Shown here: positions 22,592 through 34,496 of the stretch, piece after piece
Layout of the letters: the number at the start of each line of letters is the position of its first letter
Position numbering within the stretch: position 1 is the first letter of the stretch
Origin: Chloroflexota bacterium
Lineage (GTDB): Bacteria; Chloroflexota; Dehalococcoidia; Lucifugimonadales; UBA3495
Direction: 5' to 3'
NCBI GenBank assembly: GCA_009837355.1
Contig: VXTR01000088.1
Coordinates: 1-45,379, forward strand
DNA: 45,379 nt
Position numbers and translations under genes: made by a program
The notes under the pieces: generated by a model
The model's database searches: none
Told to the model about the DNA's origin: nothing
Seen by the model: the letters and a program-made list of their open reading frames with translations, nothing else

Positions 22592-22888
22592 CTATTCCGA
22601 TTGCAGCGGCAGCGTTTTCTCCCAGGCCAGGCTCTTGCTCGGAAGATGAATGCCATCCTCGTCAATCTCTACTTGGCCCTGGCGTGCAGCCCCGTGTTTT
22701 TCAGCATAAAGTTGGCAGGCCTTAATGTCCCCCAGGGAAAGAAACGGGTAGCTGTCCAGAACGTCGGCGACGCTGGAACCGGCATCCAGCAGTTCGCAGA
22801 CCAGGGCCACCGCTATTCTGGTTCCCTTCACCGCAGGTTTGCCCCCCAGCACTTTCGGGTTGGTATCTATGCGGTCTTCCCAGCCCAT
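22592..22888 (-). CDS. DUF433 antitoxin
   Basis: The 98-residue protein has the DUF433 (PF04255) layout: DRIDTNPKVLGGKPAVKGTR at the start, then ELLDAGSSVADVLDSYPFLS and DIKACQLYAEKHG, a winged-helix DNA-binding module. DUF433 proteins are the antitoxins of the VapB45-like pairs with DUF5615 toxins. GGAGGAAAATC precedes the ATG. The C-terminal ~25 residues (LPSKSLAWEKTLPL) would be the toxin-binding part. It is intact while its toxin partner, directly downstream, is truncated. It could persist as an anti-addiction gene or simply be decaying. Confidence 0.85.
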   Translation of the reverse strand: MGWEDRIDTNPKVLGGKPAVKGTRIAVALVCELLDAGSSVADVLDSYPFLSLGDIKACQLYAEKHGAARQGQVEIDEDGIHLPSKSLAWEKTLPLQSE

Positions 22889-22966
22889 GATTTTCCTCCG
22901 GCTGCGCTTGCCTTCGGGTTGCGTCGCTCAGTTCGTATCCTCATTCTACCACCAGGCGCCCCGACC

Positions 22967-23827
22967 CTACCCCGGAAACTCCAGGTCCAGTGAGATGTCC
23001 AGCGCGTCGGTGGAGTGCGTCAACCCGCCGATGCTGATGAGGTCAACGCCGGTCTCCGCCACCGCCCTCACCGTTGCCAGGTTGATGCCCCCGGAGGCTT
23101 CCACCGACGCTCGCCCGTCGATGATGGCCACCGCTTCCCGCATCGTGTCCACCGTCATGTTGTCCAGCATTATGATGTGCGCGCCGGCGTCCACCGCCTC
23201 CCGCACCTGCTCCAGCGATTCCACCTCCACCTCCACGCGGATTGTGTGGGACGCTCGGGCGATGGCCTGGCGCACTACGGCCCCCAGCGGCTCCTCCAGG
23301 GCGGCCCGCGCCGCCAGGTGGTTGTCCTTAATCAGGATGCCGTCGGCCAGGTTCAGCCGGTGGTTGTAGCCGCCGCCCATGCGCACGCTGTACTTGTCCA
23401 GGAAACGGTGCCCCGGCGCCGTCTTCCGGGTGTCCACGATGCGGGCGGCCGTGCCCTCAACTTCCCGCACGTAGCGGTTGGTGGCGGTGGCGATGCCGCT
23501 CATCCTCTGCATGAAGTTCAGCGCCGTGCGCTCGGCCCGCAGGATGGACGCGGCGGAACCCCGCACGCCGGCGATGTCCGTTCCCGGAGTGAGGTCGCTG
23601 CCGTCCTCCAGCAGCAGGTTCACTACCAGGTTCGGGTCGATGCGGTGGAATACGGCCCGGGCCACCTCGCCGCCGGCCAGCACGCCCACGGCTTTGGCCC
23701 GCAGGATGCCGTCGCCGGCCACGTCGTCCGGGATCAGGGTTTGCGTGGTGGGATCGTTGAACGCCTGGTCCTCGGTGAGAGCGGCGTCGATGAGGTTCAG
23801 TACTTCCGGGGGGAGCTGCTGGGTCAT
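22967..23827 (-). CDS. nadC: Nicotinate-nucleotide pyrophosphorylase (carboxylating)
   Basis: This 286-residue quinolinate phosphoribosyltransferase forms nicotinate mononucleotide from quinolinate and PRPP in de novo NAD synthesis. Typical blocks: ALTEDQAFNDPTTQTLIPDD, ILRAERTALNFMQRMSGIAT (residues 90-110), ARIVDTRKTAPGHRFLDKYS, GGGYNHRLNLADGILIKDNH, IRVEVEVESLEQVREAVDAG, IIMLDNMTVDTMREAV and ASGGINLATVRAVAETGVDL. All key Arg/Lys positions visible in the family appear present. The ATG at 23827 aligns with family starts; a longer frame extends into the rsmD region and is rejected. nadA and nadB are not in this window. It is divergent from rsmD. Confidence 0.95.
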   Translation of the reverse strand: MTQQLPPEVLNLIDAALTEDQAFNDPTTQTLIPDDVAGDGILRAKAVGVLAGGEVARAVFHRIDPNLVVNLLLEDGSDLTPGTDIAGVRGSAASILRAERTALNFMQRMSGIATATNRYVREVEGTAARIVDTRKTAPGHRFLDKYSVRMGGGYNHRLNLADGILIKDNHLAARAALEEPLGAVVRQAIARASHTIRVEVEVESLEQVREAVDAGAHIIMLDNMTVDTMREAVAIIDGRASVEASGGINLATVRAVAETGVDLISIGGLTHSTDALDISLDLEFPG

Positions 23828-23915
23828 GGGTGCCTCGCGGTGTTGCCGGGATTTGCCGGATTTTCTTGTGGCTTGACGGTAAGAGTTTGCCACGACCGCA
23901 CGGGTTCGGCAATGC

Positions 23916-23944
23916 GGACAAACGGGCCGCCGTGTAACTATAAT
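23916..23944 (+). promoter_or_regulatory. Promoter of rsmD-coaD
   Basis: GGACAA (23916-23921), a 17-nt spacer and consensus TATAAT (23939-23944) precede rsmD. The ATG at 23943 overlaps this -10 box, so translation must begin further downstream. Confidence 0.5.
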
Positions 23945-24038
23945 GCCAATATCCAAAAATCCACCAAAACCCGCAGCCCCTGCCAACGTCAAGACCTTTC
24001 CTGCCGGCCCTAAAATGCCCCCACGCAATTCCAATACG

Positions 24039-24626
24039 ATGCGCGTCTCCGGCGGCGACGCCCGCGGTATCCGGCTCAAAGGCCCCACGGTGGCCGGTGT
24101 CCGGCCCACTACCGAGCGTGTCCGTGCCGCCATCTTTAACATCTTGGAATCAGGGCAGGTTGCCGACCGCCGCGTTCTGGATCTCTTCGCCGGCACCGGC
24201 AGCCTCGGCATCGAGGCGCTGAGCCGCGGCGCTGCCTGGGCCGATTTCGTCGAACGCAACCGCCGGCAGAGCCGCGACTTGCAGGACAATCTCGCCCGCG
24301 CCGGTTTCGCCGACGCCGGACGGGTTCACTGCGCCGACGTGCTGCGCTGGCTGTCCGGTCCGGACTCCGACGCGCCGCCGGCCGAACTCTACGGCCTGGC
24401 GCTGTTGGACCCTCCCTACCGCATGGGCGATCCCACGCCGACGCTGCAGCTGCTCAGCAACTCCGGCGCCCTGCGCCCGGACGCTGCGGTCGTGGTGGGT
24501 TACAGCAGCCGGCTCGCTCTGCCGGACCGCGTTGACCAACTGCGTCAATACGACCGTCGCCGCTACGGAGACAACGCAATCGCGTTCTATCGATACGGAG
24601 CGGCGGTGCTGACGGACAACAACTGA
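24039..24626 (+). CDS. rsmD: 16S rRNA (guanine(966)-N2)-methyltransferase
   Basis: This ~195-residue RsmD-type enzyme starts MRVSGGDARGIRLKGP and contains RPTTERVRAAIFNIL, the SAM motif LDLFAGTGSLGIEALSRGA and the catalytic LLDPPY (family (D/N)PPY). It methylates G966 of 16S rRNA on the 30S subunit. The start is uncertain: the ATG at 24039 matches the family N-terminus but has no ribosome site. The ATG at 24015 (preceded by TAAA) or a leaderless start are alternatives, while 23943 is within the promoter. coaD follows after 18 nt, the common bacterial rsmD-coaD pair. Confidence 0.9.
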   Translation: MRVSGGDARGIRLKGPTVAGVRPTTERVRAAIFNILESGQVADRRVLDLFAGTGSLGIEALSRGAAWADFVERNRRQSRDLQDNLARAGFADAGRVHCADVLRWLSGPDSDAPPAELYGLALLDPPYRMGDPTPTLQLLSNSGALRPDAAVVVGYSSRLALPDRVDQLRQYDRRRYGDNAIAFYRYGAAVLTDNN

Positions 24627-24644
24627 AAACTGGAGAATCGCCGT

Positions 24645-25142
24645 ATGGTAACGGCTCTTTATCCGGGCACCTTCGACCCGGCAACAATGGGGCACCTGGA
24701 CGTCGCCAGACGCGCCGCCCGGCTCTTTGACCGGCTGATTGTCGCTGTCTACGACACGCCTTCCAAGAGCCTGTTGTTCAACACCGAAGAACGGGTCGAG
24801 CTGTTCCGTGGCGCGGTGGCCGATATGCAGAACGTTGAAGTGCGTCCGTTCCGCGGCCTGGTGGTCCAGACCGCCCGCAGCGCCGGCGCCGCGGCCATCA
24901 TCCGCGGTCTGCGCAGCGGCCCCGACTTCGAGTACGAGTGCCAGATGTTCTTCATGAACCGCCGGCTCGAACCCGAGGTCGACATGGTTTCGCTGATGAG
25001 CGACCAGGAACACACCTTCATCAGCTCCAGCCTGCTCAAGGAGGTCGCTCAGTTGGGCGGCGACATCTCTGGCATGGTTCCGCCCAACGTGGCCGAAGCT
25101 TTGGCCGAAAAATTCCCCGCCACAGGCGGGCCGCAACGGTAG
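24645..25142 (+). CDS. coaD: Phosphopantetheine adenylyltransferase
   Basis: This 165-residue enzyme transfers AMP from ATP to 4'-phosphopantetheine, the penultimate step of CoA synthesis. Motifs: YPGTFDPATMGHLDVARRAA (the (T/H)xGH nucleotidyltransferase motif, here TMGH), VAVYDTPSKSLLFNTEERV, IIRGLRSGPDFEYECQM and TFISSSLLKEVAQLGGDISG (family ISSSxxKE). Length and motifs are normal. It follows rsmD and is followed by the coiled-coil protein, a neighbourhood common in Gram-positive and Chloroflexota genomes. Confidence 0.95.
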   Translation: MVTALYPGTFDPATMGHLDVARRAARLFDRLIVAVYDTPSKSLLFNTEERVELFRGAVADMQNVEVRPFRGLVVQTARSAGAAAIIRGLRSGPDFEYECQMFFMNRRLEPEVDMVSLMSDQEHTFISSSLLKEVAQLGGDISGMVPPNVAEALAEKFPATGGPQR

Positions 25143-25182
25143 CCGTCATCGGCAATCCTGCCGCCGGCCCACGGAGGACATC

Positions 25183-25740
25183 ATAGATATCAACAACATA
25201 ATCGACCGCATTGAACTGCTGTTGGGTTCCAGCAAGTCCGTTCCCCTCAGCGGCAACGTCGTGGTGGACAAGAACAAGCTCAACGAACTGGTCTCCCAAC
25301 TACGGATGTCAATCCCGCAGGAGGTGCGCCGCGCCGAGGAAATGCTCTCCCGCAAGGAAGACATCATCTCCTCCGCCGTTTCCGAGGCTAACCAGTCCCG
25401 CCAGCACCTGGAGCAGGAATTCCGCAACCGCCTCAACGACCACGAGCTGGGACGCCGGGCGGAAGAAATCCTGCGCGACGCCGAGGAGCGTTCCCACCGC
25501 ATCATCTCCCAGGCCGAGCAGGAAGCCGAAAGCCGCCGCAATCAGGCCGACGCCTACGCTCTCCGCACCCTGCGGGACCTGGAGCGGGACCTCGCCGCCG
25601 CCACTGGCTCCATCCGCAAGGGCATCGACGTTCTCGCCGGCTCCGCCCTGGCCGCCGCCGACACTCCGCCGACGCCCACCCTGCCCTCGCCCGAGGACTT
25701 CGCTCCGGATGACATCGAGCAGCGAATCCGGGCCAGGTAG
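25183..25740 (+). CDS. DivIVA/F0-b-like coiled-coil protein, apparent ATA start
   Basis: The protein has about 185 residues. Residues ~1-40 (IDINNIIDRIELLLGSSKSV, VPLSGNVVVDKNKLNEL) and a long charged coiled coil from ~45 to 145 (RRAEEILRDAEERSHRIISQ, AEQEAESRRNQA) match a family I recall beside coaD whose N-terminus reads MDIxxLVDRLExLL. The only in-frame standard start is the TTG at 25222, which would remove that conserved first helix. An ATA at 25183 fits the family start exactly (I/M-D-I) and lies 5 nt after GGAGG (25173-25177). I therefore place the start there. ATA initiation is rare, and a sequencing error (ATG read as ATA) is the alternative. Function: probable cell-envelope or division scaffold, not proven. 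Confidence 0.65.
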   Translation: MDINNIIDRIELLLGSSKSVPLSGNVVVDKNKLNELVSQLRMSIPQEVRRAEEMLSRKEDIISSAVSEANQSRQHLEQEFRNRLNDHELGRRAEEILRDAEERSHRIISQAEQEAESRRNQADAYALRTLRDLERDLAAATGSIRKGIDVLAGSALAAADTPPTPTLPSPEDFAPDDIEQRIRAR

Positions 25741-25814
25741 CCAACGGCTCCGCCCGGCTCCGGGCCGAACCGGCTGCCACCGTTTTCCGCTCTGCGCCGG
25801 GGTCTCCGTCCTGC

Positions 25815-25843
25815 TTGACACTAAAAGGGCTGTGGGGTATAGA
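25815..25843 (+). promoter_or_regulatory. Promoter of the bifunctional-nuclease-domain gene
   Basis: Consensus TTGACA (25815-25820), a 17-nt spacer and TATAGA (25838-25843) give a leader of about 70 nt. The stretch 25741-25814 holds only short GC-rich hairpins. Confidence 0.75.
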
Positions 25844-25922
25844 ATTTAACCGTGACGGCCGGCAGCCCGCCGGCCGAACGTTAAATCTGCGCCGGACGCG
25901 GTCATTGGAGCTATGCAGCGAG

Positions 25923-26462
25923 ATGCGTGAACTGGTAATCGACAGCATCCGGATCAGCCAGATGAATTACCAGCGGGTGGTGGTCCTCAAGGAACTGGAA
26001 ACCAGCCTGTTTCTGCTCATTTGGATTGGCCCCACCGAGGCCGAAGCCATCGCCGTCAAGATGCAGGGCATGACCGTGCCTCGACCTCTAACCCATGACC
26101 TCCTGGTGGATTTGGTCAAGTCAGTGGGCGGCTCCGTTGAGCACATCCTCGTCAGCGACCTCCAGAACGAAACCTTCTACGCCAGAATCGTCATCAAGGT
26201 CGGCGACCAACTCCACGAAATCGACTCCCGTCCCAGCGACGCCATGGCCGTCGCCGTCCGCGCCGAGGTGCCCATCTACGTCTCCGACCAGGTCATGGAG
26301 AAGGCCGCCATCGCTATGGACGAGGACACCGGCCAGCCCTTGTCGGCAGAAGGAGCCGGCGAAGGCGCCCACGCCGAAGTAACCGAGGAAGAGCTTCAGG
26401 GCCTCTCCGCATTCACCGACCTGATTAACGAACTCGACATGGAAGACTTTGAGCGCAAGTAA
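25923..26462 (+). CDS. Bifunctional nuclease (DUF151) domain protein
   Basis: This 179-residue protein has a BFN/DUF151 domain (PF02577): MRELVIDSIRISQMNYQRVV at the start, LFLLIWIGPTEAEAIAVKMQ, PRPLTHDLLVDLVKSVGGSV, FYARIVIKVGDQLHEIDSRP and SDAMAVAVRAEVPIYVSDQV. The C-terminal ~45 residues are acidic and end in a short helix (LQGLSAFTDLINELDMEDFE), similar to the UvrB/UvrC-like tail of many members. Nuclease activity is claimed for plant homologues; the bacterial role is unsettled. The ATG at 25923 fits the family start. It is followed by an intrinsic terminator and stands alone between two promoters. Confidence 0.88.
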   Translation: MRELVIDSIRISQMNYQRVVVLKELETSLFLLIWIGPTEAEAIAVKMQGMTVPRPLTHDLLVDLVKSVGGSVEHILVSDLQNETFYARIVIKVGDQLHEIDSRPSDAMAVAVRAEVPIYVSDQVMEKAAIAMDEDTGQPLSAEGAGEGAHAEVTEEELQGLSAFTDLINELDMEDFERK

Positions 26463-26508
26463 CGGGGACCGGGGCCGGCTCGTTGCCCCGGCCTCTCACT
26501 GAAGTGCG

Positions 26509-26538
26509 GCCCCGCCACCGACTTTGGCGGGGCTTTTT
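26509..26538 (+). terminator. Intrinsic terminator upstream of the atp operon
   Basis: The stem GCCCCGCC (26509-26516) / GGCGGGGC (26526-26533), a 9-nt loop and TTTTT form a strong terminator. A CCGGGGC/GCCCCGG hairpin lies just before it. Confidence 0.9.
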
Positions 26539-26573
26539 CGTAACTCTGGTTACGGTTTCTGCAAAATCGGCGA

Positions 26574-26602
26574 TTGACACGACAGAAAGCGGATGCTAAC
26601 AT
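26574..26602 (+). promoter_or_regulatory. Main promoter of the atp operon
   Basis: Consensus TTGACA (26574-26579), a 17-nt spacer and TAACAT (26597-26602) give a start near 26609, so the first gene has a very short leader. No Rex-type TTGTGA...TCACAA box was seen by eye. Confidence 0.75.
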
Positions 26603-26623
26603 GCCTGCCGTTTGGAATCGGAA

Positions 26624-26908
26624 ATGCCGCATTGGATGATTGTCGCCCTGCGGCTCACCGGTCTGGGATGGTACATAGCCGCGTGCATTGTACTGGGCAT
26701 AGTTGGAGGCGTATGGTTGGACGGGCTGACTGGCCTGCGTATAGTGTTTACGCTGGTCGGAATCGTGCTCGGCAGCATCATCGCCTTTTACGGGGTGTAC
26801 CGCATGGTGCTCCCCGCTATCTATGGCTCCGGCAGCAGCCGGCAACCCTCTGCTCCCTCCAAACCTCGCAATCAGGATTCTGACCACGGAGGCAACGGGT
26901 ACTCGTGA
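26624..26908 (+). CDS. AtpI/AtpZ-like ATP synthase accessory protein
   Basis: The ~94-residue product has two hydrophobic segments (LTGLGWYIAACIVLGIVGGV; IVFTLVGIVLGSIIAFYGVY) separated by a short WLDGLTGLR loop, then a polar tail. This is the layout of the AtpI/AtpZ accessory proteins that help assemble the c-ring or carry Mg2+/Ca2+. It begins the ATP synthase operon and overlaps atpB by four nt (GTGA). The ATG at 26624 is preferred; a TTG at 26612 would lie only ~3 nt from the predicted transcript start. Confidence 0.8.
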   Translation: MPHWMIVALRLTGLGWYIAACIVLGIVGGVWLDGLTGLRIVFTLVGIVLGSIIAFYGVYRMVLPAIYGSGSSRQPSAPSKPRNQDSDHGGNGYS

Positions 26909-27891
26909 CCACCAAGCGCGTACTGCTGCTGCTCGGCGTAATATCGGCGGTTCTGCTCATCGTTGGCTTCGTAGTCGGCGCCGTGGGTTCCCGAATGTTC
27001 GGCATCGGCGACTCCTTCCTGTCCCAGCCCGGCATCCACCTCCCCCCCGACCCCGTGTTCCCGGCCTCCGTCCGCGAGGACGCCGTCGGCTACCGCGTCG
27101 CTGAAAAGAAAACCGAAGACAAGGCTCACGGCGAGAAGGAATCCCATCACGGCCTCGGCCTGATGCAGTTCGCCGTAACCAACACCATGCTGTCGGCCTG
27201 GCTTACCAGCGTCATTATGCTCGTGTTCTTCATCGGAGGCGCCGGCCGGCCTAAACTCGTTCCAACCCGATTGCAGGCATTGGTCGAGATGCTTTTCGAG
27301 CTGGTCCTTAACTTCGCCTCCAGCATCCTCGGCCCCGAGATGGGACGTCGCGCTTTCCCGGTGGTCGCCACCATATTCTTCTTCGTACTGTTCAACGCCT
27401 GGATTGCCATCTTCCTCATCCCCATTTACCAGGCCGTCGGCTTCGGCGCCAACGTGGGCGGCGAATTCAAGCTCGCTACTCACCTGGTGCGCCCCGCCGG
27501 CACCGACCTCAATATGCCTCTGGCCCTGGCTCTGGTATCATTCCTCTTCGTCGAGTACTGGGGATTCCGTGCCCACGGCTTCGGCTACCTCAAAAAATTC
27601 TTCGCCTTCGGCGATATCCTGCGCGGGCGACCCTCCGGTCTGATTAACGTTTTCGTTGGCCTGCTGGAACTGGTCTCCGAGCTCGTCCGGATAGTCTCCT
27701 TCACCTTCCGTCTCTTCGGCAACATGACCGCCGGCGAAATCCTGGTGATTATGATTACCTTCCTGGTGCCCTTCGTGGCCACCCAATTCGTCTTCGGGTT
27801 GGAGTTGCTGGTGGGCCTCATCCAGTCGGTCATCTTCGCCGGACTTACCCTGGTGTTCCTGTCCGTGGCCGTCAGCCACGAGGAGCACTGA
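26905..27891 (+). CDS. atpB: F1Fo ATP synthase subunit a
   Basis: This 328-residue membrane stator subunit lines the proton half-channels. The essential arginine is in FTFRLFGNMTAGEILVIM (~270), with later helices LLVGLIQSVIFAGLTLVFLS. It starts at a GTG that overlaps the preceding stop. The N-terminal ~75 residues include one membrane segment and a periplasmic stretch (SFLSQPGIHLPPDPVFPASV) longer than in E. coli. A charged loop (EKKTEDKAHGEKESHHG) precedes the conserved core. atpE follows after 113 nt; that spacer has a CCCCCG/CGGGGG hairpin that could adjust relative subunit expression. Confidence 0.95.
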   Translation: MTTKRVLLLLGVISAVLLIVGFVVGAVGSRMFGIGDSFLSQPGIHLPPDPVFPASVREDAVGYRVAEKKTEDKAHGEKESHHGLGLMQFAVTNTMLSAWLTSVIMLVFFIGGAGRPKLVPTRLQALVEMLFELVLNFASSILGPEMGRRAFPVVATIFFFVLFNAWIAIFLIPIYQAVGFGANVGGEFKLATHLVRPAGTDLNMPLALALVSFLFVEYWGFRAHGFGYLKKFFAFGDILRGRPSGLINVFVGLLELVSELVRIVSFTFRLFGNMTAGEILVIMITFLVPFVATQFVFGLELLVGLIQSVIFAGLTLVFLSVAVSHEEH

Positions 27892-27986
27892 CCCTCACGC
27901 CTCTCACATCCACTAACATCGGGTGCACGACCCCCGCGCCGGTACTGCCGACCCGGGGGCGCTCCAAAACACAAGGCCACCTTTGA

Positions 27987-28292
<306 letters not shown>

Positions 28293-28296
28293 CAAC

Positions 28297-28800
28297 ATGG
28301 TTGAACTGGGCTTGAATGTGCCCTCTCTGATCAGCTACCTGGTCAACTACGTTATCCTGCTGGTTCTGCTGGCAGCCCTGGCCTATCGCCCCCTGCTCAA
28401 CGCCCTGGACAACCGGGTCGAGAGCATCCGCGAGAGCCTGGCTGCCGCCGACCGCGCCCGGGAAGAAGCCGCCACGTCCCGTTCCGCCATCGAGGAGGAA
28501 CTGAACGAGGCCCGCCGGGAAGGTCAGCGCCTGCTCGACCAGGCCCGGGAAGCCTCCGAGCGTTACCGGGAAGAGGAGATGGCCCGCGCCCGTCAGTCCG
28601 CCGAGGAATTCACCCAGCGGGCCCAGGCCGACATCGCCCGCGAGCGCGACGCCGCCATCAACGAAGTGCGCGCCGCTTTCGGCGACCTGGCCATCACCGC
28701 CGCCGAACGCATCATCCGGCGCACCGTTGACCGGCAGACTCATCAGGAACTCATCGACCAGGTGCTGGTGGAAGGAGAGCAGGCGCTACGCCGCAACTAA
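28297..28800 (+). CDS. atpF: F1Fo ATP synthase subunit b
   Basis: This 167-residue peripheral-stalk subunit has one N-terminal membrane helix (LISYLVNYVILLVLLAALAY) and then a long charged right-handed coiled coil (RAREEAATSRSAIEEELNEA). A C-terminal part binds the delta subunit. It begins four nt after atpE. Normal length; no second b gene is present, so a homodimer is expected. Confidence 0.93.
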   Translation: MVELGLNVPSLISYLVNYVILLVLLAALAYRPLLNALDNRVESIRESLAAADRAREEAATSRSAIEEELNEARREGQRLLDQAREASERYREEEMARARQSAEEFTQRAQADIARERDAAINEVRAAFGDLAITAAERIIRRTVDRQTHQELIDQVLVEGEQALRRN

Positions 28801-28848
28801 TCCGTTCCGTTCGCGCCAACCCAACCCAGGACAGGGAGGCTGCAAACC

Positions 28849-29388
28849 GTGGCAAGTCGTTTGTCCGGGCAGCGCTACGCCCAGGCCATCTTCGAGTTGG
28901 CCCAGGAAAATCAACAACTTGAGCAGTGGGACCAGGAACTGCGCCTGGCCGCCGACGTGCTGGAGGACGAGGAGTTCGCCTTGTTCCTCAGCCACGCCGA
29001 CGTGCCCCAGGAACGGAAAATCGCCGCCATCGATGAGGTGCTTTCCGAGACGCATCCCCTGGTCCGCAACCTGGTGTCCCTGCTCGTCAACCGCGGCGGC
29101 GTCGCCGCCATGCGCGACGTGCAGGAAGGCTACGGACATTTGCTGGACGACCATCTCGGCCGCCAGCGCGCCGAGGTAACCACCGCCGTCGAACTGGAAC
29201 CCGCCGAGCTGGAACGCATCACCGAGTTCGTCGCTCAGGTCGTCGGTCGCGAAGTCGTGATCACCGCCCGCGTTGACGAAACCATCCTCGGCGGCCTCAT
29301 CGTCCAGATCGGCGACCAACTGCTGGACGGCAGCGCCGCCGCCGGCCTGGAGCGTATGCGCCAGGTCGTCCGCGCGCGGGCGGCGTGA
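28849..29388 (+). CDS. atpH: F1Fo ATP synthase subunit delta
   Basis: This 179-residue stator cap subunit (OSCP) has the N-terminal six-helix domain beginning SGQRYAQAIFELAQENQQLE and the C-terminal segment EVVITARVDETILGGLIVQI with the conserved GG(L/I)xxxxGDxxxDGS motif (IGDQLLDGSAAAGLERMRQV). It attaches the b dimer to the top of F1. A GTG start follows AGGGAGG by about 10 nt. Normal length. Confidence 0.93.
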   Translation: MASRLSGQRYAQAIFELAQENQQLEQWDQELRLAADVLEDEEFALFLSHADVPQERKIAAIDEVLSETHPLVRNLVSLLVNRGGVAAMRDVQEGYGHLLDDHLGRQRAEVTTAVELEPAELERITEFVAQVVGREVVITARVDETILGGLIVQIGDQLLDGSAAAGLERMRQVVRARAA

Positions 29389-29456
29389 AATCGCCCGGCG
29401 CCGCCGCCTCAAGCCCGGCCGGGCATCGCAACTAACCAAAACAAGGAGACTCGCCG

Positions 29457-30971
<1,515 letters not shown>

Positions 30972-30987
30972 CTGTTTATGAGGCTTT

Positions 30988-33302
<2,315 letters not shown>

Positions 33303-33336
33303 CCCTTCTGCGACAACCGGCCAGGAGTCTTTGCCG

Positions 33337-33780
33337 ATGCCTATGGAACTGCAAATCATCACCGCCGAGCGCGAGGTCTTCTCTGGCGAGGTCGATACCC
33401 TCGTCGCGCCCGGCATCGAGGGCCAGCTCGGCATCCTGCCCAACCACGCCCCGCTGATCACCGTCCTCCAGCCCGGCGAGCTGATGGTGCGCGCTGCCGG
33501 CGAAGAGTCCTACCTCGCCCTCTCCGGCGGCTACATGGAAGTCCTCGGCAACCGGGTCATCATCCTGGCCGACGCCGCCGAAGACGTTGACGAAATCGAC
33601 GAAGCCCGCGCCCAGGAGGCAATGGAACGGGCCCAGCAGCGCGTTGCCAACCGCGAGTCCGAAGCGGAACTCCAGCAGGCTCTGGCCTCGCTCCGACGGG
33701 CCCAGGTCCGCGTAACCGTCGCCCGCCGCCGCCGCAACGCCCCCCATCGCTCCATGGTGGCGCGTCAGCAACTCGGCTGA
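33337..33780 (+). CDS. atpC: F1Fo ATP synthase subunit epsilon
   Basis: This 147-residue rotor subunit has the N-terminal beta-sandwich (LQIITAEREVFSGEVDTLVA; GQLGILPNHAPLITVLQPGE; SGGYMEVLGNRVIILADAAE) and a C-terminal helical hairpin (RAQEAMERAQQRVANRESEA) that may inhibit ATP hydrolysis. The C-terminal end is unusually arginine-rich (VARRRRNAPHRS). CAGGAG supports the ATG at 33337. It closes the operon and converges with rex 2 nt away; no intrinsic terminator is visible between them. Confidence 0.95.
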   Translation: MPMELQIITAEREVFSGEVDTLVAPGIEGQLGILPNHAPLITVLQPGELMVRAAGEESYLALSGGYMEVLGNRVIILADAAEDVDEIDEARAQEAMERAQQRVANRESEAELQQALASLRRAQVRVTVARRRRNAPHRSMVARQQLG

Positions 33781-33782
33781 TT

Positions 33783-34487
33783 TCAGCCGGCCGGCCGCAA
33801 GCCGTTCACCGGCGCCTCCGGGAAGTTCAGGTAATACGTCATCGACTGCAGCGCCAGCACCGGGTCAATGCTGCGGACCCGCACCCCGGCCGGCACCTGG
33901 GCGTTGATGGGCGCGTAGTTCAGTATCGCCCGCACGCCGCACTCCACCAGCAGGTCCACCACCGATTGCGTGGCCGGGCTGGGCACGGCCACGATGGCGA
34001 TGGTGATGTTCCGGCTGGTCACCGTCTCGGCCAGGTCGCTCATCGGCTGCACGACGATGCCGCCCACTTCCTGGCCTACGTTCCGCGGATTGTTGTCGAA
34101 AGCCGCCACCAGGTGAAACCCGTCGGGGTTGAAACCGGGGTAGTTCAGGATGGCGTTGCCCAGCCGGCCAACCCCGATTACGGCTACGTTCCATTCGGAG
34201 TCCAGCCCCAGGATCTGCTTCAACTCTGTCAGCAGGTGCCGCACTCGGTAGCCGCGCCCTTGCTTGCCGAACCGCCCGAAGTAGGACAGGTCCTTCCGAA
34301 TCTGCGCCGGCGTAACCTGTAACTGCTCGCCCAGCTGCTGGGAATTGGTAACCTCAACCCCTTCTTCAAGAAGGTGCGTCAGGGTTCGGACGTACTGGGG
34401 CAATCGGTCGATGACTACCTCAGGAACCTCTATTGCGGGAGACGAGGTTTCCGACGAAGCGTCTGCGTCGCTGAGTATAGTTGCCAT
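33783..34487 (-). CDS. rex: Redox-sensing transcriptional repressor Rex
   Basis: This 234-residue repressor senses the NADH/NAD+ ratio. An N-terminal winged helix (VVIDRLPQYVRTLTHLLEEG; SQQLGEQLQVTPAQIRKDLS; YFGRFGKQGRGYRVRHLL) is followed by a Rossmann domain with VAVIGVGRLGNAILNYPGF and a swapped C-terminal helix (DPVLALQSMTYYLNFPE). It would repress fermentative or respiratory genes when NADH is low. It lies head-to-head with DUF503 and tail-to-tail with atpC. Its -10 box ends ~10 nt before the ATG, so the transcript is nearly leaderless. The first ~20 residues are a poorly conserved acidic tail. Confidence 0.95.
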   Translation of the reverse strand: MATILSDADASSETSSPAIEVPEVVIDRLPQYVRTLTHLLEEGVEVTNSQQLGEQLQVTPAQIRKDLSYFGRFGKQGRGYRVRHLLTELKQILGLDSEWNVAVIGVGRLGNAILNYPGFNPDGFHLVAAFDNNPRNVGQEVGGIVVQPMSDLAETVTSRNITIAIVAVPSPATQSVVDLLVECGVRAILNYAPINAQVPAGVRVRSIDPVLALQSMTYYLNFPEAPVNGLRPAG

Positions 34488-34496
34488 AGCGAATAT

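Noticed and set aside
23828-24289. N-terminal extension of NadC to 440 residues
   Set aside because: It overlaps rsmD on the other strand and has no similarity to NadC; MTQQLPPEV at 23827 is the natural start.
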